From: Microbacterium proteolyticum
GTDB lineage: Bacteria; Actinomycetota; Actinomycetes; Actinomycetales; Microbacteriaceae
NCBI RefSeq assembly: GCF_029639405.1
Contig: NZ_CP121274.1
Location: forward strand, 248,001 to 312,000
Direction: 5' to 3'
DNA length: 64,000 nucleotides
The position numbers and the translations under genes were made by a program. This document shows, piece after piece, positions 15,597 through 23,881 of this stretch (the stretch's first letter is position 1; every line of letters begins with the position of its first letter). Below the pieces are notes generated by a model. That model was not told where the DNA came from, did not search any database, and worked only from the letters and a program-made list of their open reading frames with translations.

Positions 15597-16268
15597 ATGA
15601 CCGACCTCCCCCTCACTCCGCTCACGCGGGTGCGCCGCCTGCCGCAGTATCAGACGACCGACCGGGCGGCGCTGTACGAGATCCTCGACGGATCCCTCGC
15701 GGCCACCCTCGCGATCGTGCGCGACAACCGTCCGGTCGCCCTCCCCGTCGGCATCGGCCGCGACGGCGACGACGTGCTGATCCACGGATCCACGGGGAGC
15801 GACTTCTTCCGGCGGATCGCCGCGGGGGCGCCCGTGTGCCTCACCGTGACCCACCTCCTGGGGCTGAAGTACGCCCGGTCGCTGTTCGACAGCTCGATGC
15901 GGTACCGGTGCGCGGTCGTGCACGGGGTGGCATCCGCCGTCCCCGCCGAGGAGAAGGAGAACGCGCTGCTGGCGCTGTCGGAGCACCTCATGCCGGGGCG
16001 CGCCGCCGAAGTCCGACCCATGACCGCGCGCGAGCTCGCGGCGACGCTCGTGCTGCGCCTGCCCCTGGCCGAGGCCAGCGTGAAGGACAACGCCGACTCG
16101 GCGGTCGAGGAGGACGACGACGGCGAAGACCGCGCGGTCTGGGCGGGCGAACTCCCGCTGCGCACGGTCGCCGGCGACCCGGTCACGTCACCGCAGACGG
16201 AGGCGGGGACACCGATCCCCGCCTCCGTCCGGCGGAGTCAGCTGGTCGCGAGCGGCGGCACGGTGTAA
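15597..16268 (+). CDS. pyridoxamine 5'-phosphate oxidase-like FMN-binding split-barrel protein
   Basis: The 223-residue protein has the split-barrel pattern of NimA/PNPOx-like proteins. A conserved start of the barrel (YQTTDRAALYEILDGSLAAT) is followed by RPVALPVGIGRDGDDVLIHG and a later SSMRYRCAVVHGVAS strand. The family binds FMN or F420; true PNPOx activity is not implied. An acidic EEDDDGED loop lies near residue 165. It is divergent from a MocR regulator, a very common pairing that suggests control by PLP. Its 3' end overlaps the convergent putA gene by 31 bases. Confidence 0.88.
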   Translation: MTDLPLTPLTRVRRLPQYQTTDRAALYEILDGSLAATLAIVRDNRPVALPVGIGRDGDDVLIHGSTGSDFFRRIAAGAPVCLTVTHLLGLKYARSLFDSSMRYRCAVVHGVASAVPAEEKENALLALSEHLMPGRAAEVRPMTARELAATLVLRLPLAEASVKDNADSAVEEDDDGEDRAVWAGELPLRTVAGDPVTSPQTEAGTPIPASVRRSQLVASGGTV

Positions 16269-19200
16269 CGCCGGGGCGTTCCGAAGCGGTGCGCGGTGAT
16301 CGATACGGCCTGCTCCCGCAGGAAAGGCAGCAGCTCCACTTCTCCCGCTCGCGTCGGTTCGCCCGCGTACAACGCCACGGCGGGCGATCCGGCCGTGTCC
16401 TCGGCGAAACGCTCCGCCGAGCCGCCGAGCAGCCGCACCCGACCCCCGGTGCGCGCGAGCCGTGCCGCGCGCCGCCCCCACGCCGTGGCGTCCTCGATCT
16501 CGTACGCGACGCCCGCCCCCTCGAGCCACGCCCGCACCGCGGCGGTCAGCTCACGACCGGCGCTGACCGTGACCGCGGAGCCGGCCCGCACGCCGGCTGC
16601 GACGACGCGCACCAGGGCGACGTCGGCGGCATCCTCGAGCCGCACCGCGACCGGCACCGTGCCGTAGCGCAGGACGTTCTGCTCGGACTCCAGGCCCGTG
16701 ACGTCCCGAGCCACGGAGAATTCCGACGCCCACGCGGCCGCATCGGAGGCCAGAGCGGATGCCAGCCACTCACGGTCCTCCGCGGGCACCGCCGCCGAGG
16801 CGGCACCCGCGAGGGCGTCCGCACCCCGCGGCGCGCGGGACTCGGCATCCGTCCACGACCCGAACCCGAACAGGTAGTGCGGACCGCCGGCCTTGGTCCC
16901 GGCGCCCACCGCGGACTTCTTCCACCCGCCGAACGGCTGGCGCTGCACGATGGCGCCGGTGGTGCCGCGGTTGACGTAGACGTTGCCGGCCTCGATGCGC
17001 GAGAGCCACCGCTGGATCTCGGCCTCGTCGAGAGCGTGGAGACCCGAGGTCAGGCCGTAATCGATGGCGTTGACGATCTCGATGGCCTCGTCGAGGGTCT
17101 CGGCCGTCATGATGCCCAGCACCGGACCGAAGTACTCGGTGCGATGGAACTCGCTCCCCGGCTGCACTCCCTCCCGGATGCCGGGGCGCCACAGGCGCCC
17201 GTCCTCGTCGAGGCGGCGCGGTTCGACGAGCCACCGCTGTCCGGGCTCGAGGGTCGTGAGGGCCCGGAGCAACTTGCCCTGCGCGGGCTCGATGAGCGGT
17301 CCGACGCGCGCGGCGTCGTCCCACGGCATCCCGACCTCGAGAGAGGTGACGGCGTCGACGAGCTGGTCGCGGAAGCGACGAGACGTCGCAACAGACCCGA
17401 CGAGCACGACGAGGGATGCCGCGGAGCACTTCTGACCGGCGTGACCGAACGCCGACAGGGCCACGTCCTTCGCGGCGAGGTCGAGGTCGGCGCTCGGTGT
17501 CACGATGACCGCGTTCTTGCCGCTCGTCTCGGCCAGCAGCGGCAGGTCGGGACGGAAGGAGCGGAACAGCTCGGCCGTCTCGTACGCCCCCGTGAGCACG
17601 ACGCGCTCCACGGCCGGGTGCGTGAGCAGTTGCCGCCCGAGGTCGTTCTCGGACACCTGCACGAGCGTCAGGACGTCGCGCGGCACACCGGCCTCCCACA
17701 GCGCCTCCACCATCACCGCGCCGGAACGCTCGGCGAGCGCCGCGGGCTTGATGACCACGGCCGACCCGGCGGCGAGCGCGGCGAGGGTCGACCCGGCGGG
17801 AATCGCGACGGGGAAGTTCCACGGGGGCGTGACGACGGTGAGCGCCACGGGCGTGAACCGGGCACCGTCGACGTGGTCGAGGTGCCGCGCCTGCTCGGCG
17901 TAGTAGTGGGCGAAGTCGATGGCCTCCGACACCTCGGGGTCGCTCTGCTCGACGACCTTGCCGCACTCGGCGCCCATCACCTCGACGAGTTCGGAGCGGC
18001 GCGCTTCGAGCACATCACCCGCACGGTGCAGGATCTCGGCGCGCGCGTCGGCCCCGAGGTCGCGCCACGCGACGGCAGCGGCCGCCGCCACGCGGATCCG
18101 CTCGTCGAGCACGGACTCCTCGGTCACCGTGTGCGCGGCGATGGTGTCGATGCCGAGCCGGGACGACGGCATACGCGTCACGATCCCCTCGGCCCACGCG
18201 CGGTTCGCGGCGATCGCGGGGTCCGAGTCGGGGGTGTTGCGGAAGCCGTCCCGCGGCGCCGGTGCGGCCGCGACCGTACGGTCCTGCACCCGGTGGGAGG
18301 CCGGAACCCCCACGGGCATGTCGGCGAGGGAGGCGAGGAAGCGGTCGCGTTCGCGGGCGAACAGCGCCTCGTGCGTGCCGAGGTCGAACACGGCCGACAT
18401 GAAGTTCTCGCTCGACGCCCCCTCCTCGAGCCGCCGGATGAGGTACGCGATCGCGACGTCGAACTCCTGCGGGTGCACCACCGGCGTGTACAGCAGGATC
18501 GACCCGACGGTGCGACGCACGACCGCCTGCTGCGCGGTCGCCATGCCGAGCAGCATCTCCACGTCGATGCCGCCGGTGACCCCGCGACGCTCGGCGAGCA
18601 GCCACGCCAGCGCCACGTCGAAGAGGTTGTGCCCGGCGACGCCGATCCGCACGTGCGCGGTGTGCTCGGGGCGCAGGGCGTAGTCGAGCACCGCCTTGTA
18701 GGAGGCATCCGTCGCCTGCTTGGACGGCCAGGTCGCGAGCGGCCAGTCGTGCACGTCGGCGTCGACGCGCTCCATCGGCAGGTTCGCTCCCTTGACGACG
18801 CGGACCTTGATCGGAGCACCCCCGGATGCCACCCGCGCGGCGGCCCACTCCTGCAGGCGGATCATCGCGGCCAGGGCGTCCGGCAGGTACGCCTGCAGCA
18901 CGATCCCCGCCTCGACGCCGTGGAACTCGGGCTCACCGAGAAGCGTCTCGAAGACGGCGAGGGTCAGGTCGAGGTCCTTGAACTCCTCCATGTCGAGGTT
19001 GAGGAAGGTGCCGGTCTCCTTCGCCACGCGGTAGAGCGGGCGCAGCGCCGTCACCGCGTCGGCGACGGCGGCGTCGAATGCCCACGGCGTGTGCGGGGCG
19101 ACGGTCGAGGAGACCTTGATCGAGACGTAGTCGACGTCGTCGCGCGCGAGCAGGCGACGGGTGCCCTCCAGCCGCCGCGCGGCCTCCTTCTTCCCGAGGA

Positions 19201-19672
19201 TCGCCTCGCCCAGCAGGTTCACGTTGAGCCGGATGCCCTCGCCGCGGCCCCGGATCGCGGCGATGGCGTCGCCGAGCCGGCGGTCGCTCGCGTCCACGAT
19301 GAGGTGCCGCACCATCGAGCGCAGCGCCGTCCGCGCGGCGGGCACCACGACCCGCGGGAGGATCGGCGCGGTCAGCGCCCCGAGGCGGATCGCGGCCTTG
19401 AGGTGCAGCGGGAGGAACGTCGGCACCAGCGGGGCGAGCCCCGCGAGGTTGGCCGCCGCGACACGGAGGTCCTCGGGCCGCACGACCCCGTCGACGAAGC
19501 CCACGGTGAAGGCGAGACCGTTCGGGTCGCGCAGCACGCCGGCCAACCGCGTGGCCGCCGCGTCGACGGGTTCGGAGCGGCTCTCGGCCAGCCAGCGGCG
19601 GACGAGGGCGACGGCGTCGTCGGCCAGGTCGGCCGGCGCGATCTCCGCCGGAGTGACATCGGTGAGCGACAT
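16238..19672 (-). CDS. putA: bifunctional proline dehydrogenase / P5C dehydrogenase
   Basis: The 1144-residue protein oxidises proline to glutamate in two steps. The N-terminal half (about 100-440) is the FAD-dependent proline dehydrogenase barrel (LNLDMEEFKDLDL, KVRVVKGANLPME, RIGVAGHN). The second half (about 520-960) is the aldehyde dehydrogenase domain with the PPWNFP substrate loop, the general base in LAETSGKNA and the nucleophilic Cys in GHAGQKCSAAS (about residue 748). A further C-terminal stretch (about 990-1144) resembles a degenerate ALDH-like tail. No RHH DNA-binding domain precedes the enzyme, so it should not be self-regulating. AGGAAGGA lies ahead of ATG 19672. A LysR gene is divergent. 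Confidence 0.96.
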   Translation of the reverse strand: MSLTDVTPAEIAPADLADDAVALVRRWLAESRSEPVDAAATRLAGVLRDPNGLAFTVGFVDGVVRPEDLRVAAANLAGLAPLVPTFLPLHLKAAIRLGALTAPILPRVVVPAARTALRSMVRHLIVDASDRRLGDAIAAIRGRGEGIRLNVNLLGEAILGKKEAARRLEGTRRLLARDDVDYVSIKVSSTVAPHTPWAFDAAVADAVTALRPLYRVAKETGTFLNLDMEEFKDLDLTLAVFETLLGEPEFHGVEAGIVLQAYLPDALAAMIRLQEWAAARVASGGAPIKVRVVKGANLPMERVDADVHDWPLATWPSKQATDASYKAVLDYALRPEHTAHVRIGVAGHNLFDVALAWLLAERRGVTGGIDVEMLLGMATAQQAVVRRTVGSILLYTPVVHPQEFDVAIAYLIRRLEEGASSENFMSAVFDLGTHEALFARERDRFLASLADMPVGVPASHRVQDRTVAAAPAPRDGFRNTPDSDPAIAANRAWAEGIVTRMPSSRLGIDTIAAHTVTEESVLDERIRVAAAAAVAWRDLGADARAEILHRAGDVLEARRSELVEVMGAECGKVVEQSDPEVSEAIDFAHYYAEQARHLDHVDGARFTPVALTVVTPPWNFPVAIPAGSTLAALAAGSAVVIKPAALAERSGAVMVEALWEAGVPRDVLTLVQVSENDLGRQLLTHPAVERVVLTGAYETAELFRSFRPDLPLLAETSGKNAVIVTPSADLDLAAKDVALSAFGHAGQKCSAASLVVLVGSVATSRRFRDQLVDAVTSLEVGMPWDDAARVGPLIEPAQGKLLRALTTLEPGQRWLVEPRRLDEDGRLWRPGIREGVQPGSEFHRTEYFGPVLGIMTAETLDEAIEIVNAIDYGLTSGLHALDEAEIQRWLSRIEAGNVYVNRGTTGAIVQRQPFGGWKKSAVGAGTKAGGPHYLFGFGSWTDAESRAPRGADALAGAASAAVPAEDREWLASALASDAAAWASEFSVARDVTGLESEQNVLRYGTVPVAVRLEDAADVALVRVVAAGVRAGSAVTVSAGRELTAAVRAWLEGAGVAYEIEDATAWGRRAARLARTGGRVRLLGGSAERFAEDTAGSPAVALYAGEPTRAGEVELLPFLREQAVSITAHRFGTPRRYTVPPLATS

Positions 19673-19771
19673 GGGGATCCTTCCTCGGATGCCCTCAGTG
19701 TGCGACTGTTCACGATTCGGGAAAAGCGATGATTTACGAACGTTATTCTTCGATCAGAGCGAAAGGATGCC

Positions 19772-20686
19772 ATGTTCGATCTGCGCCGCCTCCGGCTGCT
19801 GCACGAGCTCTCGATGCGGGGCACGCTCTCCGCCGTCGCCGACGCCCTGTCGTTCAGCCCCTCCACGATCTCGCAGCAGCTCGCCCAGCTCGAACGCGAG
19901 GCGGGGGTCCCGCTCCTCGAACCCGAGGGTCGGCGCGTCCGCCTCACCGCGCAGGGCGAGGCCCTCGCCGCGCACGCGGCCCGCATGCTCACCGCCGACG
20001 AGGCCGCGCGCGCCGAACTCGAGCTGCTCCAGCCCTCGCTCGCCCCCGTCCGCCTGGCCGTGATGCAGTCCGCCGCGCACGGACTCGTCCCCCGAGCCCT
20101 GGACGTCCTGGCCGAGACCGAACCCCGCCTGCGGGTCGAGATCGCCGAACTCGCCCCCGAGGAGGGACTGTTCGAAGTCGCCGCCCGCGGGTTCGACCTG
20201 GCCGTGGCGGAGCAGTACCCCGGCCACACGCGGGAGCAGCGCGCCCTTCTCGAACGCCGGACGCTGGGGCGGGATGCCATCCGCCTCGCCGTCGCGCACG
20301 GCGATCCGGCCACCTCGCTCGCCGACCTGCGCGACCGGGCGTGGGTGATGGAACCGGAGGGGACCGCCGCCCGTCAGTGGGCGACGCAGCAGTGCCGGGC
20401 CGCCGGGTTCGAGCCCGACGTCCGGTTCGCGCTCGCCGACCTCACCGCACATGTGCGGCTCGTGGCATCCGGGCACGCGGTGGGGATGATCCCCGCGCTC
20501 GTCTTCGGCGGGGACGAGCCCGCCACGCGATCGATCGATCTTCCCGAGCGGCCGCGGCGCGAGATCTTCACCGCCGTGCGCCGTGGAACGGCGGATCGCC
20601 CCGGCATCCGCGCGGTGCGCGCCGCCTTGGAGGACGCGTTCGCCCGCGTCCCCGAAATCAGCGCGGGGCGAGGACCGACCGGGTGA
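19772..20686 (+). CDS. LysR-family transcriptional regulator, likely of putA
   Basis: The 304-residue protein has an N-terminal winged helix (residues 4-62, with LSAVADALSFSPSTISQQLAQLE) and a LysR effector-binding domain. It is divergent from putA with a 99-base gap, the standard arrangement for a LysR activator and its target; control of proline catabolism is inference. The start ATG 19772 follows GAAAGGA with four bases between. The overrepresented heptamer GGATGCC overlaps this ribosome site. The 3' end overlaps the convergent MarR gene by 29 bases. Confidence 0.92.
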   Translation: MFDLRRLRLLHELSMRGTLSAVADALSFSPSTISQQLAQLEREAGVPLLEPEGRRVRLTAQGEALAAHAARMLTADEAARAELELLQPSLAPVRLAVMQSAAHGLVPRALDVLAETEPRLRVEIAELAPEEGLFEVAARGFDLAVAEQYPGHTREQRALLERRTLGRDAIRLAVAHGDPATSLADLRDRAWVMEPEGTAARQWATQQCRAAGFEPDVRFALADLTAHVRLVASGHAVGMIPALVFGGDEPATRSIDLPERPRREIFTAVRRGTADRPGIRAVRAALEDAFARVPEISAGRGPTG

Positions 20687-21086
20687 TCCGACCGAGCATC
20701 TCCGCGAAGGCCGTCGACTGGGCGACCGGCTCCCCGTCGACGGCGTCGTCGAGATCGCGGGCGAAGCGGTCGAGCTGCGACCAGGGCAGGGCGTCGAGGT
20801 CGACCTCGAGGTGGATGTGGTTGACGCGCCGATCTTCGGTGTCGAGCTCGCGGCGCAGGAGTCCTCGCTCGACGAGGCGGTCGACGAGTGTCGTGACTCC
20901 CGCCGAGGTGACCCCGAGGTGATCGCGCAGTTCGGAGGGGCGGATGCCGGGCCGCTCGCGGATCCGCAGCAGGGCGCGCACCTCGGTGTCGCTGAGCCGC
21001 AGTTCGGCGCGCGTGGCCGCCTCGGCGGAGCGCCGCGCCTCGACGTAGTCGTCGAGGGCCGTGGACAGTGCGGGGCGCAGGGACAT
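20658..21086 (-). CDS. MarR-family transcriptional regulator
   Basis: The 142-residue protein shows the MarR winged helix (about residues 30-105: LSDTEVRALLRI, RPSELRDHLGVTSAGVTTLVDRLVERGL, then the wing DTEDRRVNHIHLE). ATG 21086 is preceded by TAGGGT (complement of 21094-21099) 7 bases upstream, so it is probably leaderless; the in-frame GTG at 21095 is less likely. The divergent gene at 21172 is the probable target together with itself. A perfect ATTTAAC-TCA-GTTAAAT dyad and a GGTTAAACC palindrome lie between them. The ligand is unknown. Confidence 0.9.
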   Translation of the reverse strand: MSLRPALSTALDDYVEARRSAEAATRAELRLSDTEVRALLRIRERPGIRPSELRDHLGVTSAGVTTLVDRLVERGLLRRELDTEDRRVNHIHLEVDLDALPWSQLDRFARDLDDAVDGEPVAQSTAFAEMLGRITRSVLAPR

Positions 21087-21108
21087 GGCATCCACCCTAG
21101 CCAGACCT

Positions 21109-21117
21109 GGTTAAACC
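21109..21117. promoter_or_regulatory. GGTTAAACC palindrome near MarR promoter
   Basis: A 9-base perfect palindrome just upstream of the marR -10 shares the GTTAAA core with the larger dyad at 21138-21154. It may be a second MarR site. Confidence 0.4.
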
Positions 21118-21137
21118 TGTGAGTATTTCATTTAATT

Positions 21138-21154
21138 ATTTAACTCAGTTAAAT
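21138..21154. promoter_or_regulatory. putative MarR operator, 17-bp dyad
   Basis: ATTTAAC and GTTAAAT are exact inverted repeats with a TCA spacer, in an unusually AT-rich 40-base stretch. The dyad is 5 bases upstream of the TACGGT -10 (21160-21165) of the divergent gene, where a repressor would block polymerase. Confidence 0.65.
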
Positions 21155-21159
21155 AGTGC

Positions 21160-21165
21160 TACGGT
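21160..21165 (+). promoter_or_regulatory. -10 box TACGGT of leaderless gene at 21172
   Basis: TACGGT ends 6 bases before the ATG. The MarR-type dyad lies immediately upstream in the spacer/-35 region. Confidence 0.6.
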
Positions 21166-21171
21166 CGCGAC

Positions 21172-21549
21172 ATGGCCCGCCTCTACTACGGCACCGACCT
21201 CTCGCCGGTGACCTTCCCCGACCGTCTCATGGCCTACGTCAAGGTGATCACCTCCACCAAGCTCCGTCGCAACGAGTCCTTCACCCTCACCTGGACCGGC
21301 GACCCCGAGAATCCCGGACGCTCCGCCATCTGGCTGCATCCGTCCATCCCGATGCGCTTCGTGTTCGACTCCGCCGATGCAGAGCAGCTCGTCGGCGACT
21401 ACCTCCGCGCACTGGCCGATCAGGCGAACGCCTCCGCCGGGCTCGTCATCGACCTGCGGACGTGGCAGGACGACGAGAGTTCCCTCCCGCGGACTCCCGC
21501 TCAACACGTCGCCCCCCGCCGCCCGGCGAGGCCGGTGCGCGCGGCCTGA
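21172..21549 (+). CDS. small hypothetical protein of a Microbacteriaceae family
   Basis: The 125-residue protein starts MARLYYG and contains KLRRNESFTLTW and a SAIWLHPSIPMRFVF strand. From memory this resembles small Microbacteriaceae proteins (DUF7882-like) often mis-annotated as ATP-dependent DNA ligase; no ligase motif is present. The function is unknown. It is divergent from a MarR regulator and probably controlled by it through the 21138-21154 dyad. The basic Pro/Arg-rich C-terminus looks disordered. Confidence 0.75.
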   Translation: MARLYYGTDLSPVTFPDRLMAYVKVITSTKLRRNESFTLTWTGDPENPGRSAIWLHPSIPMRFVFDSADAEQLVGDYLRALADQANASAGLVIDLRTWQDDESSLPRTPAQHVAPRRPARPVRAA

Positions 21550-21586
21550 ACCGGTAGCACACGACCCACCTCGCCGCACGACCCGT

Positions 21587-21592
21587 GATAAT
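21587..21592 (+). promoter_or_regulatory. -10 box GATAAT (extended TG) for 21631 gene
   Basis: TGATAAT at 21586-21592 is the best sigma-A-like -10 in this GC-rich area. It would give a leader of about 30 bases containing the AGGAG site before GTG 21631. Confidence 0.5.
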
Positions 21593-21630
21593 TGTTCGAG
21601 CGCACCCCCGCGCCCGAACAGGAGTGTGCT

Positions 21631-21978
21631 GTGCCCGTACGTGATCTGCTCGACATCCAGCTGCTCGAGCAGTGGCTCGAAGAGTTCCGCAGCCTGGGGT
21701 ATCTGACCGGCAGCGACATGCGGGTCCTCGAGCAGCAGGACGACACCGAGGTGACCCGGGGACTCATCGTCGTCGACCTCACCGAAGCCGCCACCATCAC
21801 CTACCTCCAGCCCATCGCCGGGAGCGACGGCCGGTGGAAGGCGACCATGGAGGCGCGCGACACGACGATCGAGCTCACCGCCGTGGGGATCGTGAACCTC
21901 GGGAACGAGCTCAACGTGCTCGGCGCGCTGGTCTCGTTCCTCGAGACGAAGTCCCGCGCGCTGCTCGCCACCTGCTGA
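21631..21978 (+). CDS. hypothetical protein, 115 aa
   Basis: I do not recognise this family. Visible features are an amphipathic N-terminal helix (RDLLDIQLLEQWLEEFRSLGYL), a charged turn, and beta-strand-like segments (RGLIVVDLTEAATITYLQPI). The helical end LNVLGALVSFLETKSRALL follows. GTG 21631 is chosen because AGGAG lies 6 bases upstream; an ATG-less extension to 21592 is not supported. It has its own leadered promoter candidate, unlike many neighbours. It converges on the AraC gene with an 18-base gap. Confidence 0.75.
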   Translation: MPVRDLLDIQLLEQWLEEFRSLGYLTGSDMRVLEQQDDTEVTRGLIVVDLTEAATITYLQPIAGSDGRWKATMEARDTTIELTAVGIVNLGNELNVLGALVSFLETKSRALLATC

Positions 21979-21996
21979 GCGTCCGTCGACGGCCCG

Positions 21997-22806
21997 TCAT
22001 CCGGCGTGACGGCGACGGTAGGCGGCGGGCGCCTCGCCCGCGTGATCGCGGAATCGCGCGTAGAACTGACTGAGCGAGCCGAACCCCGCGGATGCCGCGA
22101 CGTCGGGGATCGCGGCATCCGTCGTCAGGAGCAGCTCGCGCGCCCGCGCGATCCGGCACTGCGCGAGATACTCGCCGATCGTGACGCCCAGAGCATGACG
22201 GAAGACCGACATCGCGTGGTTCGGGTGCAGGTGCACGTGCGCGGCGACCGCGGCGACGGTGACGTCCTCGGCGGCATGCTGGGCGATCCAGGCCGCCATG
22301 TCGGCCACGTCGGCCCGGAGGCCTCCCCCGACCTTCTCGACCGGCCCCTCCGCGGCCGTTGCGAACGCCGCGCGCAGCACGAAGGCCTGCACCTCCGTCA
22401 CCGCCGCGCGGTGCAACGGGTGCGTCGGGGCGAGTTCGGTGCTCCAGGACGCGGCCCGCTCGGCCAGGGCCAACGGGCCCACGGCCTCCGCCGCGACCGC
22501 GACGCCGCCGGCGAACATCCGCGTCAGGAACTCCCCCGGGAGACGCCACCCCCGCGCCTGCGCGAGCGGCACCGTCAGCCACGCCAGTTCGCTCCCCCCG
22601 GAATCGCGCACGAGCTGGTGCGGCCGTGCCGCCCAGAACACCGCGAGCGCCCCGGCCGGGATGACCACCTGCCGCCCGTCGACGAGGTACTCCAGCTCCA
22701 CCGGGGCGGAGTTGAACTCCAGATCGTCGTGCGTGTGAGCCACCGACATCCGGGGGACGGCCCCGCGCCAGCACGCGAGGTCGAACGACGGGATCGCGGC
22801 ATCCAT
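21997..22806 (-). CDS. AraC-family transcriptional regulator with cupin sensor
   Basis: The 269-residue protein has an N-terminal AraC-binding cupin half (SVAHTHDDLEFNSAPVEL with a His/Asp metal-type motif, about residues 20-100). The C-terminal double helix-turn-helix (about 165-265) ends in IPDVAASAGFGSLSQFYARF, which is typical of AraC/XylS. It is divergent from a phytanoyl-CoA dioxygenase-like gene 73 bases away, its likely target; the inducer is unknown. GATACT (complement of 22813-22818) ends 6 bases before ATG 22806, so the transcript is probably leaderless. Confidence 0.9.
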   Translation of the reverse strand: MDAAIPSFDLACWRGAVPRMSVAHTHDDLEFNSAPVELEYLVDGRQVVIPAGALAVFWAARPHQLVRDSGGSELAWLTVPLAQARGWRLPGEFLTRMFAGGVAVAAEAVGPLALAERAASWSTELAPTHPLHRAAVTEVQAFVLRAAFATAAEGPVEKVGGGLRADVADMAAWIAQHAAEDVTVAAVAAHVHLHPNHAMSVFRHALGVTIGEYLAQCRIARARELLLTTDAAIPDVAASAGFGSLSQFYARFRDHAGEAPAAYRRRHAG

Positions 22807-22867
22807 GACCCTAGTATCCCGGAAGAACATCCGTGCGAGCGCGAGGAAATCGCCTTACGTCCGGTCG

Positions 22868-22873
22868 TACCGT
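22868..22873 (+). promoter_or_regulatory. -10 box TACCGT of leaderless PhyH-family gene
   Basis: TACCGT ends 6 bases (GAGGTC) before ATG 22880, the same geometry as at 10328. Confidence 0.6.
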
Positions 22874-22879
22874 GAGGTC

Positions 22880-23827
22880 ATGAGCACCCTCACCTCGACG
22901 CCGACGTCGGTGTCCACCGCCCCGTACCACCTGACCCCCGAGCAGATCGCGCACTTCGACGCACATGGCTACGTCGTCCTGCCCGGCCGCATCCCCGCCG
23001 ACCTGCTGGCCCGCCTGCAGGACGCCGCCGACGAGTGGATCGCCACCGGACGCGCACTCGGTCCCGACAGCCCGGACGGCCCCGACTACCAGTGGGCCAC
23101 CCGCGGCGGCGCCCGGCGCATGTTCCGCGTCGACTACCTCCACGGCAAGGGCTCGGCCGCCTCGCTCGAACTCCTCGGATCGCCCGCGGTCCTCGGCATC
23201 GCCGAGAGCCTCGCCGGCCCCGACCTCGTCCCCACCTACGAGTCCCTCGTCTTCAAGGACACCGGCGACGGCGCCGCGATCGACTGGCACCAGGATGCCG
23301 TGCACCCGCGCACGCACCGCATCTTCAACGTCGACGTCTACCTCGACGCCTCCAAGGCCGGCGAGGGCGCCCTCCGCGTCGCCCCCGGCTCGCACCTCGC
23401 GCCCGTGGACGTGTGCCAGCTGCAGGACGAGTACGGCTGGGACGCCCCCGGCGTGGTGCAGGTCGAACTCGAACCCGGCGACGTGCTCGTCCACGACGTG
23501 ATGGTGGTGCACGGATCCGAAGCCGTGACCGGGAACCGGCTCCGCCGCACGATCTACTACGAATTCCGTGCGGCCGAGCAGATCCAGGCCGAGGGACCGT
23601 GGGATGCAGAGTGGGTGGATCGCCGCATGCGCCTGCTGCCGCTCGGGCTCGAGGCGCACGCCCGTCGCTTCCCCGCGCAGGAGCAGTTCCAGTGGAACGC
23701 CTCCCCGCAGCTGCGGCCCGAGATGTCCGGCGACGCCGACGCGGAGCTGCGGATCGCGCACCTCGTCCACTCCCCCGGCTCGTACTGCAGCGCCGGGAGC
23801 GTACCCTTCACACCCGACGAGGACTGA
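22880..23827 (+). CDS. phytanoyl-CoA dioxygenase (PhyH) family Fe(II)/2-oxoglutarate oxygenase
   Basis: The 315-residue protein has the PhyH start HFDAHGYVVLPGRIP (about 28-42). The iron facial triad appears as WHQDAVHP (H137, D139) and VHGSE (about H211), followed by the 2-oxoglutarate-binding Arg in NRLRRTIYYEF. It should hydroxylate a small molecule using oxygen and 2-oxoglutarate; the substrate is unknown. The divergent AraC regulator probably controls it. A strong bidirectional terminator follows at 23837-23873. Confidence 0.9.
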   Translation: MSTLTSTPTSVSTAPYHLTPEQIAHFDAHGYVVLPGRIPADLLARLQDAADEWIATGRALGPDSPDGPDYQWATRGGARRMFRVDYLHGKGSAASLELLGSPAVLGIAESLAGPDLVPTYESLVFKDTGDGAAIDWHQDAVHPRTHRIFNVDVYLDASKAGEGALRVAPGSHLAPVDVCQLQDEYGWDAPGVVQVELEPGDVLVHDVMVVHGSEAVTGNRLRRTIYYEFRAAEQIQAEGPWDAEWVDRRMRLLPLGLEAHARRFPAQEQFQWNASPQLRPEMSGDADAELRIAHLVHSPGSYCSAGSVPFTPDED

Positions 23828-23836
23828 ACCAGAGAC

Positions 23837-23873
23837 GGAAAAGCCCCGCCCCTTTCGGGGGCGGGGCTTTTCC
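23837..23873. terminator. bidirectional rho-independent terminator
   Basis: A 16-bp perfect stem (GGAAAAGCCCCGCCCC and its complement) with a TTTCG loop is flanked by A-rich and T-rich ends on both sides. It lies between the convergent PhyH gene and the alpha-galactosidase gene. Confidence 0.9.
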
Positions 23874-23881
23874 CTGTCCGC

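Noticed and set aside
15836..19732. Very long open frame on the plus strand opposite putA
   Set aside because: It is an antisense shadow of putA, rich in Arg/Gly/Asp/His with no recognisable domain; the minus frame has two clear enzyme domains.
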